Positions 24,967-33,913 of a DNA stretch of 64,000 bases are shown here, piece after piece. The position numbers and the translations under genes were made by a program. The notes beneath the pieces were generated by a model. That model had not been told where the DNA came from. It was given only the letters and a program-made list of their open reading frames with translations, and made no database searches. The stretch comes from Streptomyces sp. TN58 (GTDB lineage Bacteria > Actinomycetota > Actinomycetes > Streptomycetales > Streptomycetaceae): contig NZ_CP018870.1 in the NCBI RefSeq assembly GCF_001941845.1, positions 1,364,001 through 1,428,000 on the forward strand. The letters are read 5' to 3'. The first letter of the stretch is position 1; the number at the start of each line of letters is the position of its first letter.

Positions 24967-26679
24967 CTACCCGCCGTTCTTCTGCCTCTGCCGTTCCTGG
25001 AACTCGGCGACGAGCTTGAGGTGCTCGTCGTAGGTCTTGGTGAAGGTCGTCGTGTTGCCGTCGACCGACACGAAGAACATCCAGCCGCCGTGGTCCGGGT
25101 TGAGCGTAGCGGTTAGGGCGTCCGTGCCCGGGTTCCCGATGGGGCCGACGGGCAGCCCCCGGATGAAGTGGGTGTTGTACGGGTGGTTGAACGCCTGGGC
25201 TTCCTTGAGGTTGAAGTTGATCTCGCTCTGGTTCTTGGCGTAGTTGTACGTCGAGTCGAACTCGATCTTCTGGTTCGTGACGTCGTTGGTCTTCTTCATG
25301 CGGTTGTAGACGACCTCGGACATCTTGCGGAAGTCGTCGTGGTTCTTGCCCTCGGCGTTGACGAGGCTGGCGACCGTGACGACCTGCAGCGGGTTCTCCA
25401 GGCCGAGCTCCTTGGCCTTGGCCTCGATGCCCAGCTCCAGGTACTTGTCGCTGGCGTTCTTGACCATCTGCCGGAGCAGCGACTCGGGGGTGCTGTCCTT
25501 GCTGAGGTCGTAGCGCGCCGGGAAGAGGAAGCCTTCGAGCGGGTCCATGAGCTTGGGGTTGTTCCCGGCCCAGGCCGGCAGCCCGAGGTTCTTGGCGTCG
25601 CGCAGGGCGATCTCCCGGGTGGTGCCCTCGGGCTTCTTCAGCTTCTTGTCGATCGCCTCGTACACCTTGGCGTTGCGCATGCCCTCGGTGACGGTGATGA
25701 CGTTCAGCTTGGTGGGGTCGATCATCAGAGCGACGGCGGCAGCACCCGACATCTTCTTGTTCATCGGGTAGACGCCGGGCTGGATGGACTTGCCCATGGG
25801 GCTGGCGTTCGCCGCGTCGACGAAGGCCTGGGCGCTGGCGACGACGCCCGCCTCCTTGAGGATGCGGCCCATCTGCCCCAGGCCGGCGCCCTTGGGGATC
25901 TCCACGTCCACGATCTCGCCGGAGCCCTCGCCCGCGAAGTCCTCGGCGGGGGCGAACCTGACCTTGATGTAGTTGTAGGCGTAGTAGCCGCCGCCACCGA
26001 CGACGCCGAGGATGACCACGGCGGCGAGCAGGCAGGCCGTGCCGCTGCGCTGCTTCTTGCCGCCCTTCGGGGAACGGCCGCCGCGGCGGCCCGCGGGCTC
26101 GTCGCCGTCGTCCTCGCCGTCGCGACCGCCCGCACCGCCGGCGGGAAGCCCGGCCTCGGGCTCCTCCTCGACCGGTTCCGGCTCCAGGTGGCGCCGGCCC
26201 GGCGGCTGCGGCGGCGGGTAGGCCTCGTCCGTGCCGTACAGGTCGGGCGTCTCGCCGGGATAGCCGGCCGACGGGTGCTGGGCGTAGTCCGCGCCCGCGA
26301 ACGGGTCGGTCTGCACCGCGGCCGTGTACTGACCCTGCCCGGTGTCCCAGCCCTGGCTGTCGTACACCGGCTGCTGGGGCTGCCCCTGCTGCTGGGCGTA
26401 CTGCTGCGGGTGCTGGGCCTGCTGCGGCTGCTGCTGGGCGTACCCCTGCTGCGGCTGGGGCTGCTGCTGCGCGTACTGCTGCTGCTGGTACTCGGGGTAC
26501 TGCTGGTACTCCTGGTACTGCGGCTGCTGGGGGTACTGCTGCTGGTACTCCTGCTGCGGGGCACCGGCGTACGGCACCTGGCCCTGCTGGGTCTGGTGCC
26601 CGGTCCACCCCTGGTCCCCGTACAGGGGGTCCTCAGGGTGCCAGGGTTCGGGGCCACGGCCCCGGCCATACTCAGTCAT
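24967..26679 (-). CDS. mltG: Endolytic peptidoglycan transglycosylase MltG (YceG-like) with Gln-rich cytoplasmic tail
   Basis: Inner-membrane enzyme that cuts nascent glycan strands and sets their length. The 570-aa protein has an unusually long cytoplasmic N-terminus: residues 25-120 are Gln/Tyr/Pro-rich with many QQQ runs, and 160-210 are charged. One transmembrane helix follows at about 214-234, then a LysM-like segment and the YceG domain. The catalytic glutamate, equivalent to E. coli E218, is Glu443 in ASLVNAEG. The C-terminal RGLPVGPIGNPG motif is intact. It is followed by aroE at 6 nt and preceded by ruvX. Confidence 0.93.
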   Translation of the reverse strand: MTEYGRGRGPEPWHPEDPLYGDQGWTGHQTQQGQVPYAGAPQQEYQQQYPQQPQYQEYQQYPEYQQQQYAQQQPQPQQGYAQQQPQQAQHPQQYAQQQGQPQQPVYDSQGWDTGQGQYTAAVQTDPFAGADYAQHPSAGYPGETPDLYGTDEAYPPPQPPGRRHLEPEPVEEEPEAGLPAGGAGGRDGEDDGDEPAGRRGGRSPKGGKKQRSGTACLLAAVVILGVVGGGGYYAYNYIKVRFAPAEDFAGEGSGEIVDVEIPKGAGLGQMGRILKEAGVVASAQAFVDAANASPMGKSIQPGVYPMNKKMSGAAAVALMIDPTKLNVITVTEGMRNAKVYEAIDKKLKKPEGTTREIALRDAKNLGLPAWAGNNPKLMDPLEGFLFPARYDLSKDSTPESLLRQMVKNASDKYLELGIEAKAKELGLENPLQVVTVASLVNAEGKNHDDFRKMSEVVYNRMKKTNDVTNQKIEFDSTYNYAKNQSEINFNLKEAQAFNHPYNTHFIRGLPVGPIGNPGTDALTATLNPDHGGWMFFVSVDGNTTTFTKTYDEHLKLVAEFQERQRQKNGG

Positions 26680-26808
26680 CGGTCCCCTAGAGCCGCGAGA
26701 CGCGGGGCCACGGACTCCGTCGTCCGCGACGCCCGGTTCCGCCTCTTTGACGGTGGGCGACGGCTGTTCGAATGCCGTCTCATCGCGCGGAACGTTACCG
26801 TATCGCGA

Positions 26809-27279
26809 TCAGACAACCACTTCGACGCACTCGCCAGGCGGATTACCTGATACCCGTTCGGTCTCAAGAGCGTTCTGGAGGATCACCACAGCGGCGGCCT
26901 GATCGATCACCGAGCGGCCCTTCTTCGCGTTCCTGCCGGAGGCCCGCAGACCCTGGGCCGCGGTGACCGTGGTCATCCGCTCGTCCACCAGACGGACCGT
27001 CACCGGCTTGATGCCCTTGGCGAGTTCGTTCGCGAAGGCGCGCACCTTGGCCGCGGCCGGCCCCTCCCGCCCGCTGAGCGAGCGGGGGAGGCCGACCACG
27101 ACTTCGAGGGGCTCGTACTCCTCGACGAGCTGCCGCAGCCGCCGGTGGGCGAAGGGGATGTCCCGGCCCGGAACGGTTTCCACCGGTGTGGCCAACACCC
27201 CGTCGGGGTCGCAGGAGGCGACCCCGATCCGGGCGTCCCCGACGTCGATGGCCAGTCGGCGGCCGCGGCGCAGTGTCAT
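26809..27279 (-). CDS. ruvX: RuvX / YqgF-family RNase H-like nuclease
   Basis: Homologue of E. coli YqgF, implicated in processing the 5' end of pre-16S rRNA. The 156-aa RNase H-fold protein has LAIDVGDARIGVA (catalytic Asp), VVVGLPRSLSGREG, VRLVDERMTT and the C-terminal DQAAAVVIL Asp. It starts 2 nt after alaS, the conserved alaS-yqgF-mltG-aroE gene order. Confidence 0.93.
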   Translation of the reverse strand: MTLRRGRRLAIDVGDARIGVASCDPDGVLATPVETVPGRDIPFAHRRLRQLVEEYEPLEVVVGLPRSLSGREGPAAAKVRAFANELAKGIKPVTVRLVDERMTTVTAAQGLRASGRNAKKGRSVIDQAAAVVILQNALETERVSGNPPGECVEVVV

Positions 27280-27281
27280 CG

Positions 27282-29951
27282 TCAGGCCGTCTCTACGACG
27301 AGGCGCTCGACGGCGCTGATGGCCTCGGGGACGGCAGCCGCGTTCTGGCCGCCGCCCTGGGCGACGTCCGGCTTGCCGCCACCGCCGCCGCCGAGGGTCT
27401 TGGCCGCGGTACGGACCAGGTCACCGGCCTTGAAGCCGCGCTCGCGGGCCGCCTCGTTGGTGGCGATGACGGTCAGCGGGCGGTCGTTCGCCACGGTGAA
27501 CAGGGCCACCACCGCCGGGCGGTCGCCAGGGATGCGGCCGCGGACGTCGAGGACCAGCTTGCGCAGGTCGTCGGCGCCGGTGCCGTCCGGCACCTGGCCC
27601 ACGACGAGCGCCACGCCGTTGATGTTCTGGGCGTTCTCGGCGAGGCCCGCGGCGGCCTGGAGGACCTTCTCCGCGCGGAACTTCTCGATCTCCTTCTCGG
27701 CGTCCTTCAGCTTGCCGAGCATGGAGGCGATCTTCTCCGGCAGCTCCTCCGGACGGCCCTTGACCAGCTCCTGGAGCTGGGCGACGACCGTGTGCTCCTT
27801 GGCGAGGAAGTTGTAGGCGTCCACACCGACGAGGGCCTCGACGCGGCGCACGCCGGAGCCGATGGAGGACTCGCCGAGCAGCTTCACCAGACCCAGCTGG
27901 GAGGTGTTGCCGACGTGGGTGCCGCCGCACAGCTCCTTGGAGAAGTCGCCGATGGTCACGACGCGCACGCGCTCGCCGTACTTCTCGCCGAACTCGGCGA
28001 TGGCGCCCTGCTTCTTCGCCTCGTCGATGCTCATGATCTCGGCGGTGACGTCGAGCTCCCGCGAGAGCACGTCGTTGATCTTCTGCTCGACGTCGGTGAG
28101 GACCGAGCCGGGGACGGCGTTCGGGGAGCCGAAGTCGAAGCGGAAGCGGCCGGGGCTGTTCTCGGATCCGGCCTGGGCGGCCGTGGGGCCGAGGGCGTCG
28201 CGCAGCGCCTGGTGGGTCAGGTGCGTGGCCGAGTGGGCGCGGGCGATGGCCCGGCGGCGGGTCACGTCGATGGCGGCGTACGCGGAGGCGCCCACCGTCA
28301 CCTCGCCGACCTGGACGGAGCCCTTGTGCACGGAGACGCCCGGGACGGGCTGCTGCACGTCGCGGACGACGATGACGGCGCCGGAGTCGAGCTTGATGCG
28401 GCCCTGGTCGGCGAGCTGGCCGCCGCCCTCGGCGTAGAAGGGGGTCCGGTCGAGGACGACCTCCACGTCGTCGCCTTCGGAGGCGGCGGGCGCGGAGACG
28501 CCGTTGACCAGCAGGCCGACGATGGTGGACTCGCCCTGGTTGGTGGCGTAGCCGGTGAACTCGGTGGCGCCGGCGCCGTCGGCGATCTCCCGGTAGGCGG
28601 ACATGTCCGCGTGGCCGGTCTTCTTGGCCTTGGCGTCGGCCTTGGCGCGGTCGCGCTGCTCCTGCATCAGGCGGCGGAAGCCGGGCTCGTCCACGGAGAG
28701 GCCCTGCTCGGCGGCCATCTCCAGGGTGAGGTCGATCGGGAAGCCCCAGGTGTCGTGGAGCAGGAACGCCTTGTCGCCGGAGAGGACCGTGCCGCCGGCG
28801 GCCTTGGTCTCGGTCACGGCGGTGTCGAGGATGTTCGTGCCGCCCTTGAGGGCCTTCAGGAAGGCGGCCTCTTCGGCGAGTGCGACGGTCTCGATGCGCC
28901 CCCGGTCGGTGACGAGCTCCGGGTACTGCTGTCCCATCGTGTTGATCACGACGTCGACCAGGTCCTGGACGACGGGGCCCGTGGCGCCCATGAGGCGCAT
29001 GTTGCGGATGGCGCGGCGCATGATGCGGCGCAGCACGTAGCCGCGGCCCTCGTTGCCGGGGGTGACGCCGTCACCGATGAGCATGACGGAGGTGCGGATG
29101 TGGTCGGCGACCACGCGCATCGAGACGTCGGTGTTCTCGGCGGCGCCGTAGCGCACGCCGGTCAGCTCGGTGGCCTTGTCCATGACCACGCGCAGGGTGT
29201 CGGTCTCGTACATGTTCCGCACGCCCTGCAGGATCATCGCGAGGCGTTCGAGGCCGAGACCGGTGTCGATGTTCTTCGACGGCAGGTCGCCGAGGATCGG
29301 GAAGTCCTCCTTGCCGTCGCCGGCGCCCCGCTCGTACTGCATGAAGACCAGGTTCCAGATCTCCACGTAGCGCTCGTCGTTGACGGCCGGGCCGCCCTCG
29401 ACGCCGAACTCGGGGCCGCGGTCGTAGTTGATCTCGGAGCACGGTCCGCAGGGGCCGGGGACGCCCATGGACCAGAAGTTGTCCTTCTTGCCCAGGCGCT
29501 GGATCCGCTCGGCCGGGACGCCGATCTTCTCGCGCCAGATCGTCTCGGCCTCGTCGTCGTCGAGGTAGACGGTGATCCAGAGCTTCTCGGGCTCAAGGCC
29601 GTAGCCGCCGTCCGCCACGGAGCTGGTGAGCAGCTCCCAGGCGTACTTGATGGCGCCTTCCTTGAAGTAGTCCCCGAAGGAGAAGTTGCCGCACATCTGG
29701 AAGAACGTGCCGTGCCGGGTGGTCTTGCCGACCTCTTCGATGTCCGGCGTCCGGACGCACTTCTGCACGCTGGTGGCCCGCGGGGCCGGGGGCCTGGTCT
29801 CACCGAGGAAGTACGGCTTGAAGGGGACCATGCCCGCGTTGACCAGCAGCAGAGTCGGGTCGTCCGCGATGAGCGACGCCGAAGGGACAACGGCGTGACC
29901 GCGCTCCTCGAAGAAGCTCAGCCAGCGGCGGCGGATTTCAGCCGACTCCAT
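27282..29951 (-). CDS. alaS: Alanyl-tRNA synthetase
   Basis: Charges tRNA-Ala. The 889-aa class II synthetase has motif 1-3 regions ([33 protein letters not shown]). The editing domain has [16 protein letters not shown] with the HxxxH zinc ligands and [11 protein letters not shown], followed by the Gly-rich C-Ala domain ([16 protein letters not shown]). ATG 29951 overlaps the preceding stop (TGATG). Confidence 0.98.
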   Translation of the reverse strand: MESAEIRRRWLSFFEERGHAVVPSASLIADDPTLLLVNAGMVPFKPYFLGETRPPAPRATSVQKCVRTPDIEEVGKTTRHGTFFQMCGNFSFGDYFKEGAIKYAWELLTSSVADGGYGLEPEKLWITVYLDDDEAETIWREKIGVPAERIQRLGKKDNFWSMGVPGPCGPCSEINYDRGPEFGVEGGPAVNDERYVEIWNLVFMQYERGAGDGKEDFPILGDLPSKNIDTGLGLERLAMILQGVRNMYETDTLRVVMDKATELTGVRYGAAENTDVSMRVVADHIRTSVMLIGDGVTPGNEGRGYVLRRIMRRAIRNMRLMGATGPVVQDLVDVVINTMGQQYPELVTDRGRIETVALAEEAAFLKALKGGTNILDTAVTETKAAGGTVLSGDKAFLLHDTWGFPIDLTLEMAAEQGLSVDEPGFRRLMQEQRDRAKADAKAKKTGHADMSAYREIADGAGATEFTGYATNQGESTIVGLLVNGVSAPAASEGDDVEVVLDRTPFYAEGGGQLADQGRIKLDSGAVIVVRDVQQPVPGVSVHKGSVQVGEVTVGASAYAAIDVTRRRAIARAHSATHLTHQALRDALGPTAAQAGSENSPGRFRFDFGSPNAVPGSVLTDVEQKINDVLSRELDVTAEIMSIDEAKKQGAIAEFGEKYGERVRVVTIGDFSKELCGGTHVGNTSQLGLVKLLGESSIGSGVRRVEALVGVDAYNFLAKEHTVVAQLQELVKGRPEELPEKIASMLGKLKDAEKEIEKFRAEKVLQAAAGLAENAQNINGVALVVGQVPDGTGADDLRKLVLDVRGRIPGDRPAVVALFTVANDRPLTVIATNEAARERGFKAGDLVRTAAKTLGGGGGGKPDVAQGGGQNAAAVPEAISAVERLVVETA

Positions 29952-30295
29952 CAGTGGTCCTCATTCCGGTTGTACGAAAGCTTTGGTCGGTGGTCGATCT
30001 GGTCGTTCTCGATGGCCCGCAGCCGCCGCGGCCCGGGCAGGGCCGTGACGTTGTCGGGCCGGTCGGGGTCCTGGTGGAGCCCCAGTGCGTCGTTCAGCTC
30101 GTCCTCGCGCTGTGTCATTCCCGCTCTGACGTCGAGGGCGAAGTCCTTGAGGCGGTGTCCCGCCTCGACGGCCTTGTCGGCGGCCTGGGCCGCGAGGCTC
30201 TCCGGCGTCAGCTTCCTGAGCTGACGGTTGACCTTGGTGGTGGCCCACACGCCGGCGGCTGCGCCTGCGGTGAACCAGAAGGCTCGGCGGAACAT
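29951..30295 (-). CDS. Small membrane-associated protein of the DUF6167 type
   Basis: A 114-aa protein starting [18 protein letters not shown]. This short hydrophobic segment is likely a signal anchor, and a charged helix follows ([19 protein letters not shown]). It is conserved in streptomycetes directly upstream of alaS; the DUF number is from memory. The stop overlaps the alaS start by one base. No activity is known. Confidence 0.8.
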   Translation of the reverse strand: MFRRAFWFTAGAAAGVWATTKVNRQLRKLTPESLAAQAADKAVEAGHRLKDFALDVRAGMTQREDELNDALGLHQDPDRPDNVTALPGPRRLRAIENDQIDHRPKLSYNRNEDH

Positions 30296-30303
30296 CGGCG
30301 GTC

Positions 30304-30744
30304 TCAGTCCTTCTGCTTCCGGCGCCGGGCGCCCGGCACCGTTCGGCCAACGATCACAGTACGGCGGGATGCCCTCGGCGGCACGCCGCCCGGGGCGGCG
30401 TCCGACTTGCCCAGCGCCTTGCGCACGCCGTAGCCGAAGGCCGCGACCTTCACCAGCGGCCCGCCGAAGGCGGTGGCCACGGTGGAGGACAGCGCGGAGG
30501 CGTTGGAGGTGACCTCCTGGACGTCGCTCGCGATGGCGTCCACCCGGTCGAGCTGGGTGCGCGCGGAGCGTACGGTGCCGGCGGCGTCGGCGAGGAGCGG
30601 TACGGCCTGGTCGGTCACCTCGGACACCAGCCTGGTGGTCGCCCTGAGCACCTGCGCCAGCCGCACCAGGGCGACGGCGAGGAAGGAGATCAGGATGGCC
30701 CAGAAGACGGCCACGATGATCCCGGCCACCTCTACACCGGACAC
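30304..30744 (-). CDS. DUF948-family membrane protein
   Basis: A 146-aa protein with a single N-terminal transmembrane helix (about 5-27, VAGIIVAVFWAILISFLAVALV), then a coiled-coil stretch (ATTRLVSEVTDQAVPLLADAA) and a basic tail. GTG 30744 is preferred to the upstream ATG because the DUF948 family begins MSGxEVAG. It lies 8 nt before the DUF6167-type gene and leads the alaS-ruvX-mltG-aroE run. Confidence 0.85.
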   Translation of the reverse strand: MSGVEVAGIIVAVFWAILISFLAVALVRLAQVLRATTRLVSEVTDQAVPLLADAAGTVRSARTQLDRVDAIASDVQEVTSNASALSSTVATAFGGPLVKVAAFGYGVRKALGKSDAAPGGVPPRASRRTVIVGRTVPGARRRKQKD

Positions 30745-30905
30745 GTCACACCGCTCTCTGTCTGTACCCGAACCGCCGGCGGCAGCGATTCCCACAAATG
30801 GTCCTCCGACCCTATCGCGCCGGGGATACCCGGCCGTACCCGAATTCGGGGCCGGGCCGCCGTGTTTTGTACGCAGCGCATCGGGACCAGTACGCTCCGT
30901 GTCCC

Positions 30906-33119
30906 ATGCGACACAGACCCCTTCGACGTACCGGCCGGGGCAATCTTCCCTCGGAGCTGAGCGGGTTCATCGGGCGGGGTGCCGAACTCGCCGAGGTGGG
31001 GCGGCTCCTGGAGGCCTCCCGGCTGGTGACCGTGACCGGTGTGGGCGGGGTCGGCAAGTCCCGGCTGGTGCTCGCGGCGGCCCGGTCGGCCGCCGAGGCT
31101 GCGCAAGGAGCGCAGGGAGCGCAGGGAGCGCAGGAGGCGCACGCGCCGGGGCAGGAACGCTACTGCGACGGCGTGTGGCTGGCCGAACTGGCCTGCGTAC
31201 GGGATTCGTCGCTGCTGGAGCTGGCCCTCTCCGAGGCGCTCGGGCTGACCGACCACACCACCCGTCCGCCCCGGGCCGTGCTGGCCGAGCACCTGGCGGA
31301 CAAGCGGCTGCTGCTGGTCCTGGACGGCTTCGAGCAGCTGGTGGACGAGACCGCGGGGCTGGTCCGCGAGCTGCTGCTGCGCTCCCCCGGCCTGCGCGTG
31401 CTCGCGGCGGGGCGGCGGCCGCTGGACCTGGACGGGGAGCGTACGTTCCCGCTCGCCCCGCCGGTCCCGGAGGAGGCACTGGCCCTGCTGGCGGCGCGGG
31501 CCCGCGCCGCCGACCCGCAGTTCGCGCTGACCGCGGCGAACCGGGCCGAGCTCGCGGAGGTGTGCGCGCGCCTCGACCGGATCCCGCTCGCCCTGGAGCT
31601 GGCGGCCGGCAGGCTGCGGACCCTGTCCCCGGCCCAGGTGCTCGCCCGGCTGGAGGACCGCTTCGGCCTGCTGACGGGCGGCTCGCGCGGCGGCCTGAGC
31701 AGGCATCGGGCCCTGCGGACGGCCATCGGCTGGAGCCATGAGCTGTGCACTCCGGCGGAGCGGCTGCTGTGGGCGCGGCTGTCGGTGTTCGCGGGACAGT
31801 TCGACCTCGACGCCGCCGAATACGTGTGCGCCGGCCCCGACCTGCCGGTGGAGGGCGTCCTCGACCTGGTGGGTGAGCTCCTGGCCCAGTCACTGCTGGT
31901 CCGGGAGGAGACGGCCGCGGGGGTGCGCTTCCGAATGCTGGAGACCGTACGGCTGTACGGGGCGGGCTGGCTGGAGTCCCTGGGCGACGCGGCGCGGCTG
32001 CGCCGCCGGCACCGGGACTGGTACATAGGGCTGGCGACCTGGTGCGAGCTGGACTGGTTCAGTGAGCGCCAGCACGAGGTGGCCGCGCTGGTGGAGGCGG
32101 AGCTGCCGAACCTGCGGCTGGCCCTGGAGTGCTGTCTGGACGAGCCCGGCGAGCTGCACCTGGGCCAGTACCTGGCGGGCACCCTGTGGTTCTACTGGGC
32201 GGGCTGCGGACGCCTGACCGAGGGGCGGCACTGGCTGGAGCGGACCCTGGACGCCCCGGGCCGGGCGGTGGCGGAGTACGAGAGTTCGCGGCTGAAGGCC
32301 CTGTGGGTGCTGGGGTACGTCGCGGCCCTGCAGGGCGACGCGACGGCCTCGATGTGCGCGCTGCACGAGTGCCGGGAGGGCGCTGCGCGCAGCGGGAACC
32401 GGGTGGCGGCGGCGTACGCGGTGCACCGGCTGGGCTGCCTGGCTCTGGTCTCGGACGACATGGCCCGGGCCCGGGAACTGCTCGGCGAGGCGCTGGAGCA
32501 GTACCGGGCGGCCGGGGAGCTGAACAGCAACGTGCTGATGTGCCAGGTGGAGCTGGGGATGGCGCTGGCCTTCCTCGGGGACCTGCCGGGCGCGCTCGCG
32601 CTGTGCGGGGAGGTCCGGGAGATCTGCGAGGAGCGCGGGGAGCGCTGGACGAAGGCGTACGCGCTGTACGTGCTGGCGTACGCGGCCCTGGACGGGGGCG
32701 ACGTGCAGGAGGCCCGGCGGCTGCTGAGCGAGTGCGTGGAGATCAACCACGCCTTCCACGACCTGGTCGGGCTGGTGCTCGCGCTGGAGCTGCTGGCGCT
32801 GGTCACGGTCGCTGAGGGCGATCCGGCCGAGGCCGCGGTGCTCCAGGGCGCGGCGGAGCCGATGTGGGGCGGGGTGGGGCTGCGGCTGTTCGGCTCGGGG
32901 TACTTCAACGCCCCGCGGCTGATGTGCCTGGAGCGGGCGGGCGAGCTGCTGGGCGCCGAGCGGTACGCGGCGTGCGCGGCCGAGGGCCGGGAGCTGGGCC
33001 GGGAGGCGCTGGTGGGGCGGGCGCTGCGGGGGGCGGCGCGGCTGACGCCGCCGGCCGAGCGCGGCGGGCTGCCCGGCCCGCGGGCCGCGCGCGGCACGGC
33101 GCCGGCGGACCAGCCGTAG
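30906..33119 (+). CDS. STAND-type ATPase with TPR-like repeats, no DNA-binding domain
   Basis: A 737-aa signal-transduction ATPase of the kind found in AfsR/LuxR-type Streptomyces regulators. The NB-ARC-like domain has Walker A GVGGVGKS (residues 45-52), Walker B LLLVLDGFEQ (Asp140) and the RIPLALELAAGRL winged-helix motif. The C-terminal half (about 400-700) is helical and TPR-like. Unlike most relatives it has neither an N-terminal SARP nor a C-terminal LuxR helix-turn-helix. ATG 30906 is chosen because FIGRGAEL should lie near the N-terminus, but its ribosome site is poor and an upstream ATG at 30798 is possible. The gene is divergent from the DUF948 gene. Confidence 0.82.
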   Translation: MRHRPLRRTGRGNLPSELSGFIGRGAELAEVGRLLEASRLVTVTGVGGVGKSRLVLAAARSAAEAAQGAQGAQGAQEAHAPGQERYCDGVWLAELACVRDSSLLELALSEALGLTDHTTRPPRAVLAEHLADKRLLLVLDGFEQLVDETAGLVRELLLRSPGLRVLAAGRRPLDLDGERTFPLAPPVPEEALALLAARARAADPQFALTAANRAELAEVCARLDRIPLALELAAGRLRTLSPAQVLARLEDRFGLLTGGSRGGLSRHRALRTAIGWSHELCTPAERLLWARLSVFAGQFDLDAAEYVCAGPDLPVEGVLDLVGELLAQSLLVREETAAGVRFRMLETVRLYGAGWLESLGDAARLRRRHRDWYIGLATWCELDWFSERQHEVAALVEAELPNLRLALECCLDEPGELHLGQYLAGTLWFYWAGCGRLTEGRHWLERTLDAPGRAVAEYESSRLKALWVLGYVAALQGDATASMCALHECREGAARSGNRVAAAYAVHRLGCLALVSDDMARARELLGEALEQYRAAGELNSNVLMCQVELGMALAFLGDLPGALALCGEVREICEERGERWTKAYALYVLAYAALDGGDVQEARRLLSECVEINHAFHDLVGLVLALELLALVTVAEGDPAEAAVLQGAAEPMWGGVGLRLFGSGYFNAPRLMCLERAGELLGAERYAACAAEGRELGREALVGRALRGAARLTPPAERGGLPGPRAARGTAPADQP
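31101..31136 (+). repeat. Four tandem 9-bp repeats coding for an Ala-Gln-Gly run
   Basis: GCGCAAGGA, GCGCAGGGA, GCGCAGGGA and GCGCAGGAG lie in frame in the ATPase gene just after Walker A, giving AQG-AQG-AQG-AQE. It is likely a slippage-prone surface insertion. Confidence 0.85.
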
Positions 33120-33120
33120 G

Positions 33121-33156
33121 GGGTGTCGTCGAAGTGGCGTCGGCCGCCCGTGAGGG
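33121..33156 (+). repeat. 36-bp 3'-end repeat, copy 1
   Basis: Starts 2 nt after the STAND ATPase stop. It is 35/36 identical to the complement of 53495-53530. Its end can fold as CCGCCC-GTGA-GGGCGG, a stem with a GNRA-type tetraloop. Confidence 0.85.
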
Positions 33157-33175
33157 CGGGGGTCCGCCGGGAAGC

Positions 33176-33214
33176 GGAAAACCCGCCGCCCCGTGGAGGG
33201 GACGGCGGGTTTCC
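33176..33214. terminator. Bidirectional terminator between the STAND gene and rpsD
   Basis: Arms GGAAAACCCGCCGCCCC and GGGGACGGCGGGTTTCC pair almost completely around a 5-nt loop. On the minus strand the hairpin ends in GGGTTTTCC, suiting termination of rpsD; on the plus strand GGGTTTCC suits the ATPase gene. Confidence 0.8.
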
Positions 33215-33246
33215 ACCAGCCTGTGAGGGCTACGCCTGCCGGAAGA

Positions 33247-33858
33247 TCAGCGGGCGTAGTACTCGACGACGAGCTGCTCGTCGCAGATGACCGGGATTTC
33301 CTTGCGGTTCGGGTCACGGTCCAGGCGGAAGGCCAGGGCCTTCAGGTTGACCTGCAGGTAGCGCGGGGTCTCGCCCTCGCCTGCGTAGCCACCCTCACGG
33401 GCGACCTGGAACGGAACCTTCTCGCGGCTGCGCTCGCGCACGGTGATGACGTCGTCCGGGCGGACACGGAACGACGGCTTGTCGACCTTGGCGCCGTTGA
33501 CCTCGATGTGGCCGTGGACGACCATCTGGCGGGCCTGGTAGATCGTGCGGGCGATGCCCGAACGCAGGACCAGGGCGTCGAGACGACGCTCAAGCTCGAC
33601 GACCAGCGCCTCGCCCGTCTTGCCCTCGGCCTTCTTGGCGCGGTCGTACGCGCGGGCCATCTGGCGCTCGGAGATGTCGTACTGAGCGCGCAGACGCTGC
33701 TTCTCCAGCAGACGGACCTTGTAGTCCGAGTTCTGCTTGCGGCCACGGCCGTGCTCGCCCGGCGGGTAGGGGCGGGCCTCGAAGTACTTGACGGCCTTCG
33801 GCGTCAGGGCGATGCCGAGGGCGCGAGACTTCTTGACCTTGGGTCGCTTCTGGTTCAC
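33247..33858 (-). CDS. rpsD: 30S ribosomal protein S4
   Basis: Primary 16S rRNA-binding protein that nucleates 30S assembly. The 203-aa protein is the form without zinc ligands. It has the S4 RNA-binding domain ([32 protein letters not shown]). The GTG start at 33858 gives [15 protein letters not shown] and is preceded by GGAGGT about 9 nt away. In Streptomyces rpsD stands alone, outside the alpha operon. Only 55 bp separate it from the divergent HugZ-like gene, and that gap holds an iron-box-like sequence. Confidence 0.97.
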   Translation of the reverse strand: MNQKRPKVKKSRALGIALTPKAVKYFEARPYPPGEHGRGRKQNSDYKVRLLEKQRLRAQYDISERQMARAYDRAKKAEGKTGEALVVELERRLDALVLRSGIARTIYQARQMVVHGHIEVNGAKVDKPSFRVRPDDVITVRERSREKVPFQVAREGGYAGEGETPRYLQVNLKALAFRLDRDPNRKEIPVICDEQLVVEYYAR

Positions 33859-33880
33859 GGGGAACCTACCTCCATGTAAG

Positions 33881-33899
33881 TTAGGTGAGGCTTACCTTA
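33881..33899. promoter_or_regulatory. Iron box (DmdR/IdeR-type operator)
   Basis: TTAGGTGAGGCTTACCTTA agrees at 16 of 19 positions with the DmdR1/IdeR/DtxR consensus TTAGGTTAGGCTCACCTAA. It lies 14 nt before the HugZ-like ATG and 22 nt before the divergent rpsD start. Fe(II)-bound repressor here would block expression of the haem gene in iron-replete cells. Confidence 0.8.
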
Positions 33900-33913
33900 G
33901 CGAGGAGGACGTA

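Noticed and set aside
31101..31136. CRISPR-like array
   Set aside because: 9-bp contiguous repeats with no spacers, inside a coding frame.
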